Shown in pieces: positions 1-7,199 of a DNA stretch of 10,145 nucleotides. Positions within the stretch are counted from its first letter, which is position 1, and each line of letters starts with the position of its first letter. The DNA comes from Beijerinckiaceae bacterium. GTDB taxonomy: Bacteria > Pseudomonadota > Alphaproteobacteria > Rhizobiales > Beijerinckiaceae. The notes beneath the pieces are model-generated. The model saw nothing but the letters and a program-made list of their open reading frames with translations. It was not told the DNA's origin and searched no databases. The position numbers and the translations under genes were made by a program. The stretch covers positions 1 to 10,145 of the forward strand of contig JAKONB010000453.1 of NCBI GenBank assembly GCA_022702195.1. Direction: 5' to 3'.

Positions 1-42
1 AGAGACGTCGAGGCCGGTGCGGCCGAGTTTCTTCGTTTTCAT
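1..42 (-). CDS. Aldo/keto reductase, N-terminal fragment (runs off left edge)
   Basis: Reading leftward from the ATG at 42-40, the 14 visible codons give MKTKKLGRTGLDVS and stay open to the window edge. This is the characteristic first beta-hairpin of aldo/keto reductases (pattern K-x-LGxTGLxVS), NAD(P)H-dependent cytosolic oxidoreductases with a TIM-barrel fold. The catalytic Asp/Tyr/Lys/His residues lie outside the window, so substrate class cannot be given. The start is 53 bases downstream of the MoxR stop on the same strand, so co-transcription is possible. No strong ribosome binding site is visible; there is only a weak GGA about ten bases upstream. The family call rests on one short motif. 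Confidence 0.7.
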   Translation of the reverse strand, partial: MKTKKLGRTGLDVS

Positions 43-95
43 CGCAGCGATCCGATTGAACGCGATGGGACGGATGGGATTTGGAAAGGACGGCT

Positions 96-947
<852 letters not shown>

Positions 948-1059
948 GGGGCGTCGATCCCTGGAGGAGCTTGAGCTTGGGGCGAGCAAGCGCGGTGCAA
1001 AGCGCGCGGGTTGGCCACCACGCATCACGATCGGCTCGCGACACGCGACGGCCTTAGCA

Positions 1060-1082
1060 CTCTCCCATGCCGGACCGGAGAG
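1060..1082 (-). terminator. Weak hairpin downstream of the 216-residue membrane-protein gene
   Basis: CTCTCC (1060-1065) pairs with GGAGAG (1077-1082) around an 11-base loop, 9 bases past the stop codon of the gene at 1092-1742. There is no T-tract after it on the minus strand, so it may only pause or stabilise the transcript. The 144-base gap (948-1091) between this gene and the MoxR gene holds nothing else I can name. Confidence 0.25.
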
Positions 1083-1091
1083 AGAAAACGA

Positions 1092-1742
1092 CTAAATCCC
1101 CTTCCCCTCATGCCAGACGCAGTTCGAGGCCAGGATGGCGAGATTGACATCCGATTTCTGCGGCTGCGGCAGGGTCTTGCCGTCCATGGCGAGATCGATC
1201 TTCATCTCCACCTGCCCCTTGGCCTCGTTGGTCCGACGGGAGAAGTAGCAATATTGCTGGAACGGCTGGTCCTCGTTGGCCCGGAAATTCCAGCCGGTGA
1301 CGATCTGCCCGTCCATGTAGGGCACCTGCTTGAACACCGTGAAGGTGGTGTTCACGGTGGCCTTCGAGGCGGGCGCCGCATCCTTGCCGAGCTGCGCCTG
1401 GGTCGGTGCCGGAGTGCCGGCGGATTTCGGCGGTGCGCCTTCCAGCTTCAGCACGTTGTCGGTGAGCGTGACCTCGCCCTTGGTCTTCAGCGTCACGTCC
1501 GACAGGGCCGCCTGCATCGCCGCGGCGATCTTCTCGGCGGCGGTGTCGAACTGGTTCATGTAAGCGTAGCCGTAGGAGGCCGCGCCGAGGCCGATCCCGG
1601 CCAGGGCGGCGAAGACCCCGAGGCCCAGCGCCCGGAACAGGAAGGCGCGGGCCGCGGTGATCTTCGTCTCGGCCCGCAGGCGCCCGTTGACGTTCTGGGC
1701 GAGGATGACGTTTTCCGGCGATCCGGAGGCGTGGATGCTCAT
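1092..1742 (-). CDS. Single-pass membrane protein of unknown function
   Basis: 216 residues; I do not recognise the family. A polar N-terminus with K27 and R32 precedes one hydrophobic, glycine/alanine-rich membrane segment (about 34-60, with several small-xxx-small spacings that favour helix packing). The predicted topology is N-in, with residues 62-216 in the periplasm. This part holds an Ala/Pro/Lys-rich stretch (about 103-128) and a more ordered, beta-like C-terminal domain with aromatic residues (PYMDGQ, GWNF, FQQYCYFSRR) and two cysteines, C165 and C208, which could form a disulfide. There is no lipobox or cleavable signal peptide. The ATG at 1742 overlaps the stop of the upstream gene in an ATGA arrangement, which fixes the start and implies translational coupling. 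The close link suggests the two products act together in the envelope; this is inferred from position only. Confidence 0.8.
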   Translation of the reverse strand: MSIHASGSPENVILAQNVNGRLRAETKITAARAFLFRALGLGVFAALAGIGLGAASYGYAYMNQFDTAAEKIAAAMQAALSDVTLKTKGEVTLTDNVLKLEGAPPKSAGTPAPTQAQLGKDAAPASKATVNTTFTVFKQVPYMDGQIVTGWNFRANEDQPFQQYCYFSRRTNEAKGQVEMKIDLAMDGKTLPQPQKSDVNLAILASNCVWHEGKGI

Positions 1743-2944
1743 GCGCCTGCTCCCGCCGCGCTCGCCGGCAGGGCCGGTTGCGGCCCCGGTGGCCTCCGGT
1801 CGATCGGGATCACCTCCCCGGAGGCGGTATGGGCCTCGCGGGGCGGCCGCTGCGCCGTGAGGCCGATCTCCTGGCGCAGGGATTCGGTGATCGAATCGAG
1901 CATGTACGGGGTCGCCGCCGGGTCGACCACCGCGCCGAGATCGTCCTCGTCCATGAAGGTCCGGCGCACCGAGACGGCGCAGAGCGCCAGGATCGTCGAG
2001 GCGAAGGCGGCGCAGAGCGCCGGCACGAAGACGAAGATGCGCAGGAAGGCGTGGACCTGGGCCTCGCTCACGTCGATCGGGTCGACGCCGTAGACCATCG
2101 CGGTGAAGGAGTGCAGCTGCGAGCGGTTGACCGAATTGCGATAGGCCTGCTCGGCATCCGCGACCTTGCGGTCGGCGGCCCCCCGGTCGAGGTCGCCGCG
2201 CGCCTTGCGGGCCTCCTCGAGGGCCTTGGTCACCGCCGCGCGGTCGCCGGTGGCCTTGCCGACCGCGGCGTTGAGCGTCGCGGTGCGGGGATCGGTGACG
2301 CATTTCAGGTTGGAGTAGCGCTGGCCGCGGCTGTTGGTGCCCGAGACCCGCTCGCAGCGCTGGGCCGGCAGGGCGGAGAGCTGCTGCGCGTTCTCGGCGG
2401 CGCGCTTCTCGATCTGGTCGAGCTCGGCGGTGTATTGGGCCACCCGGCTGTCGGCGGCGGCGATGCGCCCGTCGATGGTGGCGCGGTCGGCCTGGGCGTC
2501 CTTCAGCGCGGTTTTGGCCTTGGCCGCATCCATCAGGCGGGGATGGAACATCATCTCGCCGAGCTGGGACACCGACTTGGTGGTCACGCCCGCCGCGAAG
2601 ATGATGCCGACCACCGCCAGCATCCGGATGAGATACGAGCGTTGGGTTCGGGCGAGGATGCCGAGCGGCACCCGGCACAGCTCCACCGCCGCGTAGACCA
2701 GCGGCGCCAGAAGCATAAAGTAGAACGCCTTGGAATCGCCGTCGCTGTAGACGCCGGCGAACAGCCAGGCGCCCCAGAGCGAGGCGCCGATGACCATGAA
2801 CTCGACGAGGTACGCGATCGCCACGTAGCCCCACTTGATACGGTAGCCCTTCTCCACGTGGCGCTCATGCGCCCAACGGTCGGATTCCCGGCGCCACTCG
2901 CGGCGTTCGCGCTGGACATCCCGGCTGGGCGGCGTCTTTCGCAT
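1739..2944 (-). CDS. Four-TM membrane protein with a periplasmic coiled coil, unknown function
   Basis: 401 residues, no family recognised. The first 37 residues are very basic and charged and should be cytoplasmic. Predicted membrane segments lie at about 38-63, 72-96, 104-122 and 300-325. The long segment 123-299 should face the periplasm. It is rich in Ala, Glu, Lys, Arg and Asp with helical periodicity (about 138-192 and 222-272), consistent with an antiparallel coiled-coil hairpin. Its tip carries two cysteines (C197 in PAQRCERV and C215 in SNLKCVTD) that could form a disulfide. The C-terminal tail (326-401) is cytoplasmic, with an acidic MDEDD patch and a Pro/Ala-rich end. The ATG at 2944 is the first in frame; the ribosome site is weak. 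The stop overlaps the next gene's start by 4 bases. The coiled-coil hairpin between membrane helices loosely recalls envelope scaffold or mechanosensing proteins, but I would not assign a role. Confidence 0.85.
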   Translation of the reverse strand: MRKTPPSRDVQRERREWRRESDRWAHERHVEKGYRIKWGYVAIAYLVEFMVIGASLWGAWLFAGVYSDGDSKAFYFMLLAPLVYAAVELCRVPLGILARTQRSYLIRMLAVVGIIFAAGVTTKSVSQLGEMMFHPRLMDAAKAKTALKDAQADRATIDGRIAAADSRVAQYTAELDQIEKRAAENAQQLSALPAQRCERVSGTNSRGQRYSNLKCVTDPRTATLNAAVGKATGDRAAVTKALEEARKARGDLDRGAADRKVADAEQAYRNSVNRSQLHSFTAMVYGVDPIDVSEAQVHAFLRIFVFVPALCAAFASTILALCAVSVRRTFMDEDDLGAVVDPAATPYMLDSITESLRQEIGLTAQRPPREAHTASGEVIPIDRRPPGPQPALPASAAGAGA

Positions 2945-3220
2945 GGGGCACTCGTGTCTCGAAACGCGACAGGCGCCGCGCTTAACATTCCGTGAAGGGG
3001 AGAGTTATGCGGCCATTGTGCCGTTTTTGCGCCGCGTCACACCATCCGGCCAATCCTGCGGTAGAGTCGCGGTCCCCGTCCCTCCGCAGAGCGGGTGTGG
3101 GGTCAAGCAATCCCGTGCCGTCCTGGCGGTTCGGCAGTTGCTTGTCCAGGCTTCGCGGTCGCATATCGCGACATCGCGCCACGCCCCGACCGGCCCCGTA
3201 TCGAGAGATCTAGAGAATCG
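2945..3220. promoter_or_regulatory. Divergent intergenic region between membrane-protein pair and Kef antiporter
   Basis: 276 non-coding bases must hold promoters for both flanking genes. On the plus strand TTGCTT (3138-3143) is followed after 17 bases by GCATAT (3161-3166), a passable -35/-10 pair about 50 bases before the antiporter ATG. An inverted repeat CTGCGG (3056-3061) / CCGCAG (3084-3089) could form a leader hairpin or operator. Base composition is less GC-extreme than in the genes. No known regulator site is recognisable, and the promoter assignment is only a visual match. Confidence 0.35.
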
Positions 3221-5071
3221 ATGAACGACGTTCACGCCGGGTCCTACAAGGAAGCGATCATCTTTCTCGTGACGGCGGGGGTGGTGGTGCCGCTGTTCCA
3301 TCGCCTGCGGATCAGCCCGGTGCTCGGATTCATCGGGGCGGGCGCCCTGCTCGGGCCGTTCGGGCTCGGGCGGCTGGCGGCCGGCCACGACTGGCTGGCG
3401 ATCGTCACCATCGGCAACCGTTCCGAGATCGCGCATCTGGCCGAGTTCGGCGTGATCTTCCTGATGTTCATGATCGGCGTCGAACTGTCCTGGGAGCGCC
3501 TGCGCATCCTGCGCCGGCTCGTCTTCGGCCTCGGCTCGCTCCAGGTGGTTCTCTCCTCGGCGGTGATCGGCGCGATCCTGCTGGCGCTGTCGGTGCCCAT
3601 CGCCGCGGCGATCCTGGTCGGCCTCGCCCTCGCTCTGTCGTCCACCGCCATCGTCCTGCCGGTGCTGGCCGATCAGAAGCGGCTGAACACGCCCACCGGC
3701 CGCGCCAGCTTCGCGGTCCTGCTGTTCCAGGATCTCGCGGTGGCCCCGGTGCTGTTCGCCATCGCGGTTCTGGGGCGCAGCGACGGCGCCAATGTCGGGG
3801 GGGCGCTGGCCATCGCGCTGGGTCAGGCGGCGGTGGCGATCGTCGTCATCGTGGTGGTGGGGCGGCTGGCGCTCCGGCCGCTGTTCCAGCTGGTGGCCCG
3901 CACGCGCTCGCCGGAATTGTTCATGGCGGCCTGCCTCCTCGTGATCATCGGCACGGCGCTCACCGCCGCCGCCGCCGGGCTGTCGATGACGCTGGGTGCC
4001 TTCGTCGCCGGCCTTCTCCTGGCCGAGACCGAGTATCGCCGGGCCATCGAGGCGACCATCGATCCGTTCAAGGGCCTGCTCCTCGGGGTGTTCTTCGTCT
4101 CGGTGGGCATGAATCTCGATCCGGCGCAGCTCATGTCGACGCCCGGCACGATCCTCGGCCTCTCGCTGGGGCTGATCCTCATCAAGGGCGCGGTGATCGT
4201 CGCGGCGGCGCGCCTCCTCAAGCTGCCGCGGGCCGTGGGCTACGAGGCCGCCCTCCTGCTCGGTCCGGGGGGCGAATTCGCCTTCGTTCTCATCGGCGGG
4301 GCGCTCGCCGGCAATCTCGTCCCGGAGGACGTCGGTCAGGCCGCCCTCATCGTCACCACCGTGACGATGATCGCCATCCCGGGTCTCGCCACCCTCGCCC
4401 GGCGCCTCGGCAAGCGGCTCTCCCGCGCCAATCTCGGCCGCGCGCGGGCCGAACCGGTCCCGGACCAGCAGCAGAACCGGGTGATCATCGCCGGCTACGG
4501 CCGGGTGGGACGCCTCGTGGGCGAGATGCTGGCGCGGCACAAGATCCCCTATCTCGCCCTCGATGCCGACGCGGCCCGGGTCTCGGAACACCGCAAGCTC
4601 GGCCATCCGGTCTATTTCGGCGATTCGGCCAACCCCGACCTGCTGCGACGCTGCGACATCGCCAATGCGCGCGCCCTCGTCGTCACCCTCGACACGCCGC
4701 GGGCGGTGGAGGCGGTGGTGGAGGCGGCCCGCGCCGAGCGGGCCGACATCACCATCGTGGCGCGGGCCCGCGACGCGCGGCACGCCACGGCGCTCTACGA
4801 GATGGGCGTGGACGACGCGGTGCCCGAGACGATCGAGGCCTCGCTGCAACTCTCCGAGGCCGTGCTGGTGGATGTCGGCGTGCCGATGGGATTGGTCATC
4901 GCCTCGATCCACGAGCGGCGCGACGAGTATCGGGCGATGCTCAAGAAGAAGGAAACGGAGGTTCGGCCCGCTTTCCGGGCCCGCCGGACGGTCGGCAAGG
5001 GCGTGGAGACCCGCGAGGCCGTCGCTCCGAGGGAGGATGGCGTTGCGGCCGCGAAAGCCAAGAGTGCGTGA
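3221..5071 (+). CDS. Monovalent cation:proton antiporter, CPA2/Kef type, with RCK domain
   Basis: 616 residues, the usual KefB/KefC length. These inner-membrane proteins exchange K+ (or Na+) for H+ and in E. coli protect against electrophiles under glutathione control. Residues 1-395 form the roughly 12-segment transport domain. It includes the ion-site motif LLFQDLAV (167-174, with Q170 and D171), the loop EYRRAIEATIDPFKG (271-285) and GPGGEFAF (348-355). Residues 417-560 are a TrkA-N/RCK domain with the Rossmann loop GYGRVG (425-430) and the conserved ARARD (515-519). The tail (576-616) is basic, Ala/Lys/Arg-rich and probably disordered. I chose the ATG at 3221, with weak GAGA upstream, because MNDVHAGSYK leads directly into the first helix; an upstream GTG (3095) adds an unlikely sequence. 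The loop equivalent to the KefC HALESDIE regulatory motif has Thr where KefC has Asp264. No KefF/KefG-type quinone reductase is next to it, so glutathione gating should not be assumed. Confidence 0.93.
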   Translation: MNDVHAGSYKEAIIFLVTAGVVVPLFHRLRISPVLGFIGAGALLGPFGLGRLAAGHDWLAIVTIGNRSEIAHLAEFGVIFLMFMIGVELSWERLRILRRLVFGLGSLQVVLSSAVIGAILLALSVPIAAAILVGLALALSSTAIVLPVLADQKRLNTPTGRASFAVLLFQDLAVAPVLFAIAVLGRSDGANVGGALAIALGQAAVAIVVIVVVGRLALRPLFQLVARTRSPELFMAACLLVIIGTALTAAAAGLSMTLGAFVAGLLLAETEYRRAIEATIDPFKGLLLGVFFVSVGMNLDPAQLMSTPGTILGLSLGLILIKGAVIVAAARLLKLPRAVGYEAALLLGPGGEFAFVLIGGALAGNLVPEDVGQAALIVTTVTMIAIPGLATLARRLGKRLSRANLGRARAEPVPDQQQNRVIIAGYGRVGRLVGEMLARHKIPYLALDADAARVSEHRKLGHPVYFGDSANPDLLRRCDIANARALVVTLDTPRAVEAVVEAARAERADITIVARARDARHATALYEMGVDDAVPETIEASLQLSEAVLVDVGVPMGLVIASIHERRDEYRAMLKKKETEVRPAFRARRTVGKGVETREAVAPREDGVAAAKAKSA

Positions 5072-5101
5072 GCGAAGAGTGCGTGAGCCAAGAGTGCGTG
5101 A
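5057..5101 (+). repeat. Three 15-bp tandem repeats spanning the antiporter stop codon
   Basis: Units at 5057-5071, 5072-5086 and 5087-5101 read GCCAAGAGTGCGTGA, GCGAAGAGTGCGTGA and GCCAAGAGTGCGTGA. They differ only at the third base. The unit is five codons long and encodes Ala-Lys-Ser-Ala-stop, so the antiporter ends in the first copy, and the next two copies repeat its last four codons and stop in the same frame. Looks like slippage duplication at the end of the gene. Confidence 0.95.
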
Positions 5102-5137
5102 GATTCCGGATGCCCGGCTCCCCGAATGGCCGGATTC
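5102..5137. terminator. Possible bidirectional hairpin between convergent genes
   Basis: The 66-base gap between the convergent stops contains GATTCCGG (5102-5109) facing CCGGATTC (5130-5137), an 8-base stem with one T-T mismatch. A competing inner stem is CCGGC (5114-5118) / GCCGG (5129-5133). There is no T-run on either strand, so it is a structural candidate for a shared terminator only. Confidence 0.3.
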
Positions 5138-5737
5138 TCAGAGCAGACGGCCCTGGCGCGGCTCGGCGGCGCGCTTCGGAGAGGACATCTTGCCGGTCTT
5201 GTGGGCGGACGGCTTGGAGTTGGGAAGTTTGGGCGCCGGAAGCTTGGGGTCTGCGAATGGGGAGCCCGCCAGCACTTGGCCGAGTCCGTGATTGGCGGGG
5301 GACGATGACTTCTGAAGCTTGGGGCGCAATGATTTCGATGTCTTCGCCGCCGGCCCGTCCGTGCCGTCTTCGGGGGGCAATGCTTGGTAAGTGGCCTCCG
5401 TGCCGGGTGAGTAACGGCAGCGATAGATGATCTCGTCGGGCGGCCCGAGGCCGGTATCCAGCGGGATCGCCACCGTGTCCTCGGAGAAGCGCCACTTGCG
5501 CGTCCCCTTGTCCCAGTAGAGCCATACCGTGGTCGGATGGCCCCGGACGGCGAAGATCGCGGCCTTCTTCGACAGGGCCTGGACCGTACGCGGCTCGTAC
5601 ATGCCCTTTTCGCGGTAGGCGGCCTGGAAGGCCACGGGTTGCCGATCGACGAACGTGTTCTTCACGATCTCGATCGTCGCCCCCGGCTTGCCGAGAAACC
5701 GCTTGAAATCACGCAACGAGCGCAAGACGAGCGCCAT
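5138..5737 (-). CDS. Hypothetical protein with basic Pro/Lys/Ser-rich tail
   Basis: 199 residues, family not recognised. Residues 1-112 look like a folded, soluble domain (aromatics in VWLYWDKGTRKWRF, 71-84; a segment DEIIYRCRYS, 101-110). Residues 113-199 are low-complexity, rich in Pro, Lys, Ser and Ala, with a PKLP motif repeated in DPKLPAPKLPNSKP (163-176). No signal peptide or membrane segment is seen. The basic disordered tail could bind nucleic acid or a partner protein; this is speculation. The frame is open to a GTG at 5746, but the ATG at 5737 is the better start: AGGGG lies 8 bases upstream of it. The gene converges on the antiporter and is divergent from the VWA gene, so it is probably its own transcription unit. 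Confidence 0.75.
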   Translation of the reverse strand: MALVLRSLRDFKRFLGKPGATIEIVKNTFVDRQPVAFQAAYREKGMYEPRTVQALSKKAAIFAVRGHPTTVWLYWDKGTRKWRFSEDTVAIPLDTGLGPPDEIIYRCRYSPGTEATYQALPPEDGTDGPAAKTSKSLRPKLQKSSSPANHGLGQVLAGSPFADPKLPAPKLPNSKPSAHKTGKMSSPKRAAEPRQGRLL

Positions 5738-5745
5738 GAAGGTCA

Positions 5746-5750
5746 CCCCT
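5746..5750 (-). promoter_or_regulatory. Ribosome binding site deciding the start of the hypothetical gene
   Basis: AGGGG on the minus strand, 8 bases before the ATG at 5737. It overlaps the alternative upstream GTG (5746), which argues against that GTG as the start. Confidence 0.6.
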
Positions 5751-5914
5751 ACTCAGACCGAAGCACGTCTGTCCTGACTTCCTGCCCTGACTTCTCTGCA
5801 ACTGTGCAGACCAGCTGTTCGATTCCGATGACAATGACCGAGGGGGGCAGTGCAGCAAAAGGGCACCTATCAACAGGAATCCCGACTTATGCCCAGCTTC
5901 CTGGCGGCGGTGAT

Positions 5915-5931
5915 GGCTTCGGCCCGAAGCC
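5915..5931. repeat. Perfect 8-bp inverted repeat, candidate operator or hairpin
   Basis: GGCTTCGG-C-CCGAAGCC is fully symmetric and lies about 93 bases upstream of the VWA start. A dyad with a one-base centre resembles a dimeric regulator site more than a terminator. As RNA it could fold as a 7-bp stem with a 3-base loop. No T-tract follows. Confidence 0.5.
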
Positions 5932-6023
5932 ACGGCCTTCGAAAGCACGCATGGCCGGGCGCGGTTCCGGTCTCTGTCGCGGGCCGCCTTGACCCGCGCC
6001 CCACCTTGCGGCGTTGTCGATTC

Positions 6024-7199
6024 ATGCTGCTCCAGTTCTTCACGGCCCTGCGCGAAGCCGGCATTCCCGTCACCCTGCGGGAGTTCCTGACGCTCCTCGA
6101 AGCCCTCGACCGCGACCTCGCGCGGAAGCGGGTGGAGGAATTCTACCTCTTGGCCCGCACCGCCCTGGTGAAGGACGAGCGCCATCTCGACCGGTTCGAC
6201 CGGGTGTTCGGCACCGTCTTCAAGGGCTTCGAGACCCTGGGCGAGGCGACCGACCCGACGCCGATTCCCGAGGAATGGCTGCGCAAGCTCGCGGAGAAGT
6301 ACCTGACCGAGGCCGAGAAAGCGGAGATCGCCGCACTCGGCTGGGACAAGCTGTTCGAGACGCTCAAACAGCGTCTTGCCGAGCAGACGGAGCGCCACCA
6401 GGGCGGGTCGAAATGGATCGGCACCGGCGGGACCTCGCCGTTTGGCGCCTACGGTTACAACCCGGAGGGCATCCGCATCGGCCAGGACGGCAACCGAAAC
6501 TTCCGCGCGGTGAAGGTCTGGGACCGGCGCACCTTCAAGGATCTCGACGACACGGTGGCGCTCGGCACCCGCAACATGCGGGTGGCCCTGCGGCGGCTGC
6601 GGCGCTTCGCCCGCTCGGGGGCCGCCGAGGAACTCGACCTCGACGGCACCATCCGGGAGACGGCGGCCCGGGGCTATCTGGACGTCAAGCTGCGCCCCGA
6701 GCAGCGCAACGCCGTGAAGGTGCTCCTCTTCCTCGATGTCGGCGGCTCGATGGACTGGCACATCGCGCTCGCCGAGGAGCTGTTCTCCGCCGCTCGGTCG
6801 GAGTTCAAGCATTGCGAGCATTTCTACTTTCACAATTGCCCGTACGAGCGCGTCTGGCGCGACAATCGCCGCCGCCACGAAGAGGCGCTGCCGCTGCTGG
6901 ACGTGATCCGGACCTATCCGTCGGATTACCGGGTGATCTTCGTCGGCGATGCGTCCATGAGCCCCTATGAGATCGCCATGGCGGGCGGTTCGGTGGAGCA
7001 TTGGAACGAGGAGCCCGGGCAGGTCTGGCTCGGACGGGTGCTCGACCATTTCCCCAAGGCGGCCTGGCTCAACCCGGTGCCGGCCCAGCACTGGGACTAC
7101 ACGCCATCCATCGGCATGATCCGGCAGGTCTTGGGCGGACGGATGTTCCCGCTCAATCCCGAGGGCATCGACGGGGCGATGCGGGCTCTGATGCGGTGA
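6024..7199 (+). CDS. CoxE-type VWA domain protein
   Basis: 391 residues, matching the VWA_CoxE family in length and layout. Such proteins pair with MoxR ATPases; in carboxydotrophs CoxD/CoxE mature the Mo/Cu enzyme, while most homologues have unknown clients. The N-terminal helical domain (1-125) starts MLLQFFTALREAGIPVTLRE, typical of the family. A linker with WIGTGGTSPFGAYGYNPEG (131-149) precedes the VWA fold (about 228-391). The metal-site loop is LLFLDVGGSMD (234-244), that is D-x-G-x-S instead of the classical D-x-S-x-S; I recall Gly here as common in this subfamily. A second metal-site strand is VIFVGDASMSPYE (304-316). The frame is open upstream to 5850, but the ATG at 6024 gives the family-typical start. 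No Shine-Dalgarno sequence precedes it. The stop overlaps the VOC gene start as GTGA. The likely ATPase partner is the MoxR protein at 96-947. Confidence 0.93.
   Translation: MLLQFFTALREAGIPVTLREFLTLLEALDRDLARKRVEEFYLLARTALVKDERHLDRFDRVFGTVFKGFETLGEATDPTPIPEEWLRKLAEKYLTEAEKAEIAALGWDKLFETLKQRLAEQTERHQGGSKWIGTGGTSPFGAYGYNPEGIRIGQDGNRNFRAVKVWDRRTFKDLDDTVALGTRNMRVALRRLRRFARSGAAEELDLDGTIRETAARGYLDVKLRPEQRNAVKVLLFLDVGGSMDWHIALAEELFSAARSEFKHCEHFYFHNCPYERVWRDNRRRHEEALPLLDVIRTYPSDYRVIFVGDASMSPYEIAMAGGSVEHWNEEPGQVWLGRVLDHFPKAAWLNPVPAQHWDYTPSIGMIRQVLGGRMFPLNPEGIDGAMRALMR

Larger units (their letters stand above)
5738..6023. promoter_or_regulatory. Divergent intergenic region between hypothetical gene and VWA gene
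   Basis: 286 bases hold several structured elements. A perfect inverted repeat GGCTTCGG / CCGAAGCC with a one-base centre lies at 5915-5931. TCTGCA / TGCAGA around ACTG lies at 5795-5810. A 9-base direct repeat CCTGACTTC is at 5773-5781 and 5786-5794. TTGACC (5989-5994) sits 35 bases before position 6024-6029 and could be a -35 box for a nearly leaderless VWA transcript, but no clear -10 follows. The minus-strand gene has AGGGG (5750-5746) as its ribosome site. Any operator function for the repeats is inferred from symmetry only. Confidence 0.4.

Noticed and set aside
1778..2995. A 405-residue open frame antisense to the four-TM membrane-protein gene
   Set aside because: Arg/Gly/Asp/His-rich shadow typical of the complement of an Ala/Arg/Glu-rich gene. 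No motifs, and the minus frame has clear membrane segments and a coupled neighbour.
3050..3130. A possible tRNA or structured RNA in the spacer before the antiporter gene
   Set aside because: A short inverted repeat is present, but there is no GTTC-type T-arm, acceptor stem or CCA end, and no complete cloverleaf can be drawn.
3007..3213. A 68-codon open frame with a good ribosome site (AAGGGGAGAG) just before the antiporter gene, ending 7 bases before its ATG
   Set aside because: Its third codon positions lack the strong GC bias of the real genes here and the Arg/Ser/Pro-rich product has no domain-like features. The ribosome site keeps it from being dismissed outright; ribosome profiling would decide.
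3005..4912. A 635-residue open frame antisense to the antiporter gene
   Set aside because: Long antisense frames are expected in high-GC genes. The product is a low-complexity Arg/His/Asp/Glu/Gly string, and the sense strand encodes a clear conserved protein.
6732..6749. Loss of the VWA metal-site serine (D-V-G-G-S instead of D-x-S-x-S) as a defect
   Set aside because: Gly at this position is, as far as I recall, usual in this CoxE-type subfamily, so it is not evidence of inactivation.
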